From JAIXWP01 sp965247015 (GTDB lineage Bacteria > Bacteroidota > Bacteroidia > Flavobacteriales_D > Sanyastnellaceae), in NCBI GenBank assembly GCA_965247015.1, contig CBDFGG010000003.1, positions 62,001-126,000 of the forward strand: 64,000 bases of DNA, read 5' to 3'. Both the position numbers and the translations under genes were made by a program. How positions within the stretch are numbered: the first letter of the stretch is position 1; each line of letters opens with the position of its first letter. The notes beneath the pieces were generated by a model. That model saw nothing but the letters and a program-made list of their open reading frames with translations. It did no database searches and was not told the origin of the DNA. Of this stretch, positions 17,653-23,862 are shown in pieces.

Positions 17653-18456
17653 ATGACCAACTATCAACAGTTTAAGTACGCATTGGGCATGTGGCCCAAG
17701 GCTTGGAGTTTCATTTTCAAAAACAAACTCAGTCATTTCTTCCTTTATCCATTCTTGGCGGCCATCACTATTTACTTAAGTGCCACCAAGCTCATTGATC
17801 ATTTGGTGGATAAGCTGATGGCTTATGTGCATTTTCTGATTGGCGCACCCATGGGAGATGCATTTGATTCATGGGAGTCTTTCTTTCTTCATCTCGCATC
17901 CAATGTGGTTCAGTTTATTGCCTGGATTTGTGGGCTATATGTATTTTGGAAAATTTCAAAATACGTGACACTTATTATCATGTCGCCTGTGATGTCTGTA
18001 TTGAGCTCAAGAACAGAGGAGATTCTTACAAGAAAGTCGCTTCCATTTGATTTTGGACAAATGATGAAAGATGTAATCAGAGGAAGCGCTTTGAGTCTAC
18101 GAAATTTGTTTTTAGAACTGAGCATCACAATGGCCATCATGTTTGCGAATGTCATTGTGGCCCTAGTATTTGCCCCACTCGATTTTATTGTTACTCCAGT
18201 TTCAATGATTGCCTCATTTTTGGTAGGAGCTTATTTCAGTGGATTTTCGAATTTAGACTACCCGCTCGAAAATCGTCGATATACTTTCAAAGGCAGTATA
18301 GGCTTTATGCGAGCGAATAAAGGACTCGCCGTTGGAAATGGACTCATTTACTCTTTGCTTGTTAAAGTCCCGATTTTAGGCGTCACATTGGCTACAGTGA
18401 CTACTACTGTCGCTGCTACGATGATTGTGTGTGATGAAAAGAATAAAATAAATTAG
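17653..18456 (+). CDS. EI24 domain membrane protein
   Basis: A 267-residue inner-membrane protein of the EI24/CysZ-like family: about five to six hydrophobic segments with YALGMWPKAWSFIFKNKLSHFFLYP at the N-terminus, VTLIIMSPVMSVLSSRTEEI in the middle, and APLDFIVTPVSMIASFLVGAYFSGFSNLDYPLENRR and FMRANKGLAVGNGLIYSLL later. The family includes the sulfate permease CysZ, but function outside Proteobacteria is not established. I start at ATG 17653; the TTG at 17638 lies inside the preceding terminator. Its stop overlaps the convergent T9SS gene by 4 bases. Confidence 0.83.
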   Translation: MTNYQQFKYALGMWPKAWSFIFKNKLSHFFLYPFLAAITIYLSATKLIDHLVDKLMAYVHFLIGAPMGDAFDSWESFFLHLASNVVQFIAWICGLYVFWKISKYVTLIIMSPVMSVLSSRTEEILTRKSLPFDFGQMMKDVIRGSALSLRNLFLELSITMAIMFANVIVALVFAPLDFIVTPVSMIASFLVGAYFSGFSNLDYPLENRRYTFKGSIGFMRANKGLAVGNGLIYSLLVKVPILGVTLATVTTTVAATMIVCDEKNKIN

Positions 18457-20018
18457 TGACGAATCATCACTTTAGATACAACGGATGTCGTTGTTTTTTT
18501 GATGGTCACATAATAGAGTCCTGATGGTAGATCACTTACATTGATGTAAGGTAAATCAGGGGTGTAAAGAGAAACTTTTCTACCCAAGGCATCGGTAAAT
18601 TCCACTCGTTCGATTGCTTCCTCAGATTCGTTTTGGATATAGATAAAATCAGCAGCTGGGTTAGGGAAAACGAATACACTACCAGAATTGCTTTCTCTTG
18701 AATCTTCTTCAACGAAGATTGGATAAAAGCCTTGTGTATTGGCTCCTGTTTCTCCAACAGGATTTAGATATCCAGAGAAATCATTCCATGCGGAGTTCAA
18801 TAAAGCAAAGTAATCATTTCCGGCACCGTCACATTCTAAATTACCCCCAGCAAAACTTCCACAGTATTGGCCATTGGAGTTAAATATAGGAGAACCTAAA
18901 CTGCCACTGAATGTATTTCCAACATCCCAACGAGCCACTTTAGCTAATTCCAAATCTCCCACTTGAACGTTGGTAAGATCAGTACTGCATTCAGAGTATG
19001 ACTGATTTCTGCCGAGTGCATGTTGGAAAACACTGTAACGATCGAAGCCTGGTTCTGCCATACTCCATCCAGCGTAGAATACACGCCATTCAGTTTTCGG
19101 AGATTGATTTAGCTCTAACAAAGCGAGCCCCGAGGTCTCGTTTATCTGGAGTGTTTGAGCACCGTTGATAGCGTTGTTCCAACAAGTCAAACCACCACCC
19201 GTTTCATCAAGCGAGCAAGCGGCGTTATTAAGCCCCACCACAAAGACCCAAGAGCTCGGTTCGCCCATCAACGCTTTTTCTGTGGTAACGAATAAAGGAC
19301 GACCGTCCGATTTTGTGTTATTCAAAAATGTACCTGAACAAATACGTTGTCCATTATCCACCAGCATAAGCAAAGTTGAAGAAGATAATTCCTCACCTCT
19401 AGAGCCTGAAGCATCGATATCGAATGCTTCATAACATTCATATGATGGAGTTTCGGGTACTTCAAGCGATCGGAAGCCTTGCGCAACAGAGTTGATAGAG
19501 ATATTGCCATTTCCTCTTTGTGCAAAAGGCTCGAAGTATTCGATGATAATTTCATTTCCCAAAAGAGGCAATAAGGTCAAATGAGAATTAGACACATTGT
19601 CCTTAGAACTTAGTGGACCGATGTAATCAGTTTCTTCGGCGTTGTACACATACAAGCGAGAGCCTGTTGGCAAATTCAATTGATTAAATGTAACATTCAA
19701 CGAAAGCGCAGATGCAGCGGTAAGGCCTAATACCCAAACGCGATCGCCATTAGTCAGATTCGTCCAGCGCCCTGCATTTGTAAGGTTATAATCAACTTCA
19801 GTAGCCACCGCAAACTGATAAGGTCTTCCTTTTGCAGTACCATTAGAAATTTCTTCGGACAAAATAGCCTCGACATCTATTTCAGGTAATGACTTCCAAA
19901 TATTATTGGTGAAACCGTTGGCTGGTAAGCTCCAGGTGAGGGGCGTACCTTCCTTACCTATCTGCGCACTTACAGTTAGTGAAAGAAGAAAACACGATAT
20001 GAAAGAGATGTATCGCAA
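18453..20018 (-). CDS. T9SS-secreted lysyl-endopeptidase-like pseudoprotease
   Basis: A 521-residue secreted protein. It has a signal peptide (1-19), an N-terminal propeptide-like beta domain, a trypsin-fold domain of the bacterial lysyl-endopeptidase type (about 215-425), and a T9SS type A sorting domain (about 448-521, VFPNPAADFIYI ... LPSGLYYVTI). The protease frame is clear: CSGTFLNNTKSDGRPLFVTT, SSWVF, GLALLELN, YAGW, GSPIFNSNGQYCGSF. Every catalytic residue is gone. The His of the expected TAxHC is Lys248, the Asp of SDxALLEL is Gly297, and the Ser of GSSGSP is Leu374. It is therefore predicted inactive as a protease but still exported. The gene is intact. It is divergent from a secreted Kazal-type protein. 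Confidence 0.82.
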   Translation of the reverse strand: MRYISFISCFLLSLTVSAQIGKEGTPLTWSLPANGFTNNIWKSLPEIDVEAILSEEISNGTAKGRPYQFAVATEVDYNLTNAGRWTNLTNGDRVWVLGLTAASALSLNVTFNQLNLPTGSRLYVYNAEETDYIGPLSSKDNVSNSHLTLLPLLGNEIIIEYFEPFAQRGNGNISINSVAQGFRSLEVPETPSYECYEAFDIDASGSRGEELSSSTLLMLVDNGQRICSGTFLNNTKSDGRPLFVTTEKALMGEPSSWVFVVGLNNAACSLDETGGGLTCWNNAINGAQTLQINETSGLALLELNQSPKTEWRVFYAGWSMAEPGFDRYSVFQHALGRNQSYSECSTDLTNVQVGDLELAKVARWDVGNTFSGSLGSPIFNSNGQYCGSFAGGNLECDGAGNDYFALLNSAWNDFSGYLNPVGETGANTQGFYPIFVEEDSRESNSGSVFVFPNPAADFIYIQNESEEAIERVEFTDALGRKVSLYTPDLPYINVSDLPSGLYYVTIKKTTTSVVSKVMIRH

Positions 20019-20076
20019 TTTCAGTGGTTTATACCTAGAATTGAAGGTTAAGGTAAAGATATGAAATTCTTATAAA

Positions 20077-20129
20077 AAGTTGCACTCCCCTACCATTTTA
20101 GCATAAGTTTTTATCTCATTATGCAACTT
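20077..20129. repeat. Nested inverted repeats between the divergent secreted-protein genes
   Basis: An 8-base pair of arms, AAGTTGCA (20077-20084) and TGCAACTT (20122-20129), encloses a second pair, GCATAA (20101-20106) and TTATGC (20119-20124). The two right arms overlap, so only one hairpin can form at a time. This could be an operator or a leader structure; it could also be chance. Confidence 0.4.
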
Positions 20130-20175
20130 ATTTTGGATTCCTATCATCTTAATGAGTAGATAAATCAAACACTAC

Positions 20176-21015
20176 ATGAAAAAATTACTCATCATTACCG
20201 CACTTGCACTTAGTCAAATTACATACGCTCAAGATTCTGATTGCCTTGTCATTCCAACAGATGTAGACTTTGGCCTTTGCCAAATGGTATTAGGTATTGG
20301 ATATACCGAGGCAGGTGAGTGTGCTTACATCTCTGGCTGTAGCTCTATTGGTTCAGATGGCAATGATTATAGCGGATATTTTTTCGAGACAATGGAAGCC
20401 TGCAATGCTTCTTGCGCGGTAGTTTGCCCTGAAATTCCCTCTAGCGCAGATTTCGGAGATTGTGATATGGTATTGGGTATCGCTAACCTTGAAGGTGTGG
20501 GATGTCAAACCCTTTCGGGATGTGGAACCACTGCTGCTGATGGCGCTGATTACAGCTCGTACTTTTTTACTGACCAATCTGCTTGCGAGCAAGCTTGCGG
20601 CGTAGCTTGTATTGATCCTTCCTTGATCAATCCCAATGCAATTTGCCCAGCAGTTTACTTACCCGTTTGTGGCTGTGATGGCGTTACTTATAGCAACGAC
20701 TGCGAAGCAATAAACGCTGGAGGAGTTACATCCTATACACAAGGTGAGTGTATTACCAAAGTTGATGAAATTGAAGCACTCGAAGCGTCGGTATTTCCAA
20801 ATCCTGCCACAGATTTTATTACAATCGAACTACTCAAATTCAACAAAATCAAAACCATTGAGGTATTTGATATGGCTGGAAGAGTCGTTATTTCAAAAAC
20901 TGAACTTTCTCTTTCTAAAATCACTATTGATACACGTGATCTAGAAAGCGGCAATTATTCAGTTAGAATTACTTCCACTGATAACAAATCAACTACAACT
21001 CGCTTTGTGAAATAA
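20176..21015 (+). CDS. T9SS-secreted Kazal-type inhibitor with two Cys-rich repeats
   Basis: A 279-residue secreted protein. The signal peptide is 1-19. Two homologous six-cysteine modules occupy about 23-80 and 84-141, each of the form C-x(9-11)-C-x13-C-x5-C-x20-C-x3-C, with DFGxC, SGC, DGxDYS and YFF shared. A Kazal-like domain follows at about 145-192, with the fingerprint PVCGCDGVTYSNDC and a 7-residue gap between cysteines 157 and 165. By Kazal numbering the P1 residue would be Ala159. A T9SS type A sorting domain closes it (about 205-279, VFPNPATDFITI ... LESGNYSVRI). Kazal domains usually inhibit serine proteases. Its 3' end overlaps the convergent MMPL gene by 23 bases. Confidence 0.82.
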   Translation: MKKLLIITALALSQITYAQDSDCLVIPTDVDFGLCQMVLGIGYTEAGECAYISGCSSIGSDGNDYSGYFFETMEACNASCAVVCPEIPSSADFGDCDMVLGIANLEGVGCQTLSGCGTTAADGADYSSYFFTDQSACEQACGVACIDPSLINPNAICPAVYLPVCGCDGVTYSNDCEAINAGGVTSYTQGECITKVDEIEALEASVFPNPATDFITIELLKFNKIKTIEVFDMAGRVVISKTELSLSKITIDTRDLESGNYSVRITSTDNKSTTTRFVK

Positions 21016-23278
21016 GCGTGTTCGATTCTTGCTTTGGCTTGAAGAAAAATAATACTACCAAAGGCGCAAATAATAATTCGGTAACTAGTCCAATGATTAG
21101 CGTTAGCGTGATCAGAATGCCGATGTAGAATGTTCCAAGGAAATTAGAGGCAATGAGCGTCATAAAACCTCCACAAAGGATGAGTGTTGTGATGACCATT
21201 GCCTTTCCTGTTGTTAAGAATGTTCTTTTCACAGCATAACGCAGTGTCAGTCCTTCGCCCAAAAACGTTCTTACTCGCGCAAGAAAGTGAATAGTATCAT
21301 CTACAGCTATTCCGAATGCAATATTGAAAATAATCGAAGTGCTGATTTTTATTGGAATCCCAGTAAAGCCCATGATTCCAGCTACTAATACCAACGGAAT
21401 AATGTTGGGAATAATGGTCAGGAAAAACATTTTCCAAGATTTATAAATGATGCTCATGATAATGCCTATTGCCATTATCGAAAGCAATAAATCAAGCACC
21501 ATATTGTCCACCAACGACTTGTTGTTTAAGTCGATTAAGTGAGCCGTACCGGTGATCTTATAATCGAAATATTCATTCAGTTTTTGCGCCGAGGCATACT
21601 CTGCGAGTCGATCATTCAATGCCTCATAATGAAGTCGCCCCGTATCCCCTACCTTGCCACTTACACGCAAGACTCTATCTTCAGCATTATAAAAAAGCGC
21701 TACAAATTCTTTGGTGTCCTTTCGTTTGAAAACATTCTTTACTTGGCGCATTCCATATTCATCAGGAATAGCGTAATACTCTGCTTGTCCACCGTTGAGC
21801 CCTTTGTTCAACATCTTTGTCAATTGAGCAAGCGAGGTAAGGCTACCCACCTTGTATTCATTTTGTAAAAATGTATCAATGCTATCCAATGCTCTTAAAA
21901 AAGCGGGATCAAAAGGATCAACACCGGGCTTTGGAATGACTGCCATTTCAAAAGGACGAACACCACTGTAGTGATCCTCCATATACTTAAATTCCTTTTT
22001 TAGAATATGATCATCCCGGAGATCTTCAAGCATGACATTGTCTACTTTCAACAAATAAATACCAACGACACCAATTCCTATTGCAACTATTCCACCTGCA
22101 AAAACTTGCTTTCTTCTGCGCAGTACCCAACGAAATACACGATGCAATTTGGCGGTCCAAAAATCATCGCTTGAACTGAACTCAAACATTCTTTTTGGCT
22201 TCGCCAAAAAGAGAATGGCCGGCAACATTGTAAACGTTAACCCGTAAGCCAACATCACTCCCATCGAAGTGTACACTCCAAAATCCGATATCGGTTGAAT
22301 GTTCGATAATACAAGTGTCAAGAAACCTATACTCGTCGTAAGTGCTGTTAAAAATGTCGCCAATCGAATACTCTTGAAGGCATATCTGATTGCATCGTTT
22401 TTACTGCGCCCATTTCTTAGTTCTTGTAAATACTTCGTAAGAACGTGAACGCTATCACTCATTCCCACCACAAATATGATGGTGGGAAGAACCGTGATCA
22501 TCAAATCGATGTCTTTGCCTATAAGCTTCATGAAGCCGAGCGTCCATAGTATCGCAAGCACAACAACTAACGTCGGGATTACAATGCCCCATCCAGATCT
22601 GAATGCGATGAACAGAAAAACAACGGTGAGTAAAAGACTAATGCCTATGAATAGCGCCAACTCACGAATCATCATCTCCACGTAGATCCGCTGTCCTAAG
22701 GCTCTTCCGATGACGTGCGTCTTATCAAAGCCATATTTTGCAACCTCTGCTTCTATCTGCAGCGACATCAAATCACATTTCTTTTTTCCAAGCTTCTGCT
22801 TGTGCTTCATGTTGATGGCAACACTTTTTCCATCATGACTAAAAAAGACATCTACTAAGTGTGTCGAGTTAAAAATACTTGCAGAGTCGATAGCATAATT
22901 CTCTGGTTCTTGCCATCTGAGCGTAGGTCTTGTAAATACAGAGCCTAACAAAGGATCACGAACGAATTCTGTTAATTGTGTAGGCCCGTTTGCCTGATCG
23001 ATATTTTCTATTCTTCGCAGTTGATTGGTCAAGCTATCCACCTTTCCTAAAAACTCCCTTTCGAAAACACCTTCATTATTTTCAAGTACTACAATGAAAA
23101 AGTCATTGTCCGTTTCAAACTTCTTTCGAAAGTTTTGATAGAATTCTGTTTCAGGATCATCATGCGGAAAGAAGGCCTCAAAATCATAATCGAATTTCAG
23201 TTTTGAGATTAAAAAAATACTGGCGCAGGTGATGAGAAATACTCCTGCAATAATTAAATAAGCCCTCTTTTTATTCAT
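20993..23278 (-). CDS. MMPL/RND family exporter
   Basis: A 761-residue inner-membrane protein with two repeats, each a periplasmic loop domain followed by about five helices: first-half helices at ALFIGISLLLTVVFLFIAF, LPTIIFVVGMSDSVHVLTKYLQ and TALTTSIGFLTLVLS; second half at LLLSIMAIGIIMSIIY, NIAFGIAVDDTIHFLARVR and TTLILCGGFMTLIAS. This is the RND/MMPL architecture with sterol-sensing-like halves. The acidic residues in GMSDS and AVDDT likely relay protons. It may export lipids or hydrophobic compounds; no adaptor or outer-membrane partner is nearby. The start ATG at 23278 (MNKKRAYL) lies 15 bases after a -7 box. Confidence 0.9.
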   Translation of the reverse strand: MNKKRAYLIIAGVFLITCASIFLISKLKFDYDFEAFFPHDDPETEFYQNFRKKFETDNDFFIVVLENNEGVFEREFLGKVDSLTNQLRRIENIDQANGPTQLTEFVRDPLLGSVFTRPTLRWQEPENYAIDSASIFNSTHLVDVFFSHDGKSVAINMKHKQKLGKKKCDLMSLQIEAEVAKYGFDKTHVIGRALGQRIYVEMMIRELALFIGISLLLTVVFLFIAFRSGWGIVIPTLVVVLAILWTLGFMKLIGKDIDLMITVLPTIIFVVGMSDSVHVLTKYLQELRNGRSKNDAIRYAFKSIRLATFLTALTTSIGFLTLVLSNIQPISDFGVYTSMGVMLAYGLTFTMLPAILFLAKPKRMFEFSSSDDFWTAKLHRVFRWVLRRRKQVFAGGIVAIGIGVVGIYLLKVDNVMLEDLRDDHILKKEFKYMEDHYSGVRPFEMAVIPKPGVDPFDPAFLRALDSIDTFLQNEYKVGSLTSLAQLTKMLNKGLNGGQAEYYAIPDEYGMRQVKNVFKRKDTKEFVALFYNAEDRVLRVSGKVGDTGRLHYEALNDRLAEYASAQKLNEYFDYKITGTAHLIDLNNKSLVDNMVLDLLLSIMAIGIIMSIIYKSWKMFFLTIIPNIIPLVLVAGIMGFTGIPIKISTSIIFNIAFGIAVDDTIHFLARVRTFLGEGLTLRYAVKRTFLTTGKAMVITTLILCGGFMTLIASNFLGTFYIGILITLTLIIGLVTELLFAPLVVLFFFKPKQESNTLISQSEL

Positions 23279-23293
23279 AAATATTGGATCGCA

Positions 23294-23301
23294 CAAACAT
23301 A
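23294..23301 (-). promoter_or_regulatory. -7 promoter motif of the MMPL exporter
   Basis: TATGTTTG on the minus strand is a full TAnnTTTG match, 15 bases before the ATG. Confidence 0.5.
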
Positions 23302-23336
23302 CCTACGAAACACGAGATGATTTGGTATGTTCGAGA

Positions 23337-23369
23337 AATAAAAAAAGCCAATACTAGTCGTATTGGCTT
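23337..23369 (-). terminator. Terminator after mscL
   Basis: On the minus strand a 10-base stem AAGCCAATAC / GTATTGGCTT with a 5-base loop is followed by a T-rich run. It lies 22 bases after the mscL stop. Confidence 0.85.
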
Positions 23370-23391
23370 CTTTGGGTGAGATGAAAAAATA

Positions 23392-23820
23392 TTATTTCTT
23401 CAAAAGATCTCTGATTTCAGAAAGAAGAACTTCTTCTTTCGTTGGTGCTGGAGGAGCAGCTGGAGCTTCGCTCTGCTTGCGCTTCAATTTGTTGATCATT
23501 TTCACGATCAAAAACATCACAAAAGCAACGATCACGAAGTCGAGAACAACTGTGATGAAAGCACCGTACTTGATTACTACTGGGGCAACGGCCTCAGTGG
23601 TTACGTTACCAGTTGCATCAAATACTTCTTTAACGCCGTCCTTGATAGTCCATTCCATCTTCGAGAAATCTTTTCCAGAAGTGAGAAGACCTACAAGCGG
23701 CATTACCATTCCTTCTACGAAGGCTGTAACAAGTTTACTGAAAGCGGCTCCCATCACGAAGGCGATTGCCATGTCGATCAGATTACCACGAAGGGCGAAT
23801 TCTTTAAATTCTTTAAGCAT
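23392..23820 (-). CDS. mscL: Large-conductance mechanosensitive channel MscL
   Basis: A 142-residue membrane protein of standard MscL length. The N-terminal amphipathic helix (FKEFALRGNLIDMAIAFVMGAAF) leads into TM1 with the GNLIDMAIAFVMG signature, then a periplasmic loop, then TM2 (KYGAFITVVLDFVIVAFVMFLIVKMINKLK). A short C-terminal helix (EEVLLSEIRDLLKK) completes it. It opens under membrane tension to release solutes. Downstream of the hybrid kinase gene; possibly co-transcribed, though a 42-base gap lies between. Confidence 0.97.
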   Translation of the reverse strand: MLKEFKEFALRGNLIDMAIAFVMGAAFSKLVTAFVEGMVMPLVGLLTSGKDFSKMEWTIKDGVKEVFDATGNVTTEAVAPVVIKYGAFITVVLDFVIVAFVMFLIVKMINKLKRKQSEAPAAPPAPTKEEVLLSEIRDLLKK

Positions 23821-23862
23821 AGTGTAAGGGTTTAGATATCAAGAGTTCAAATGTAACACAAT

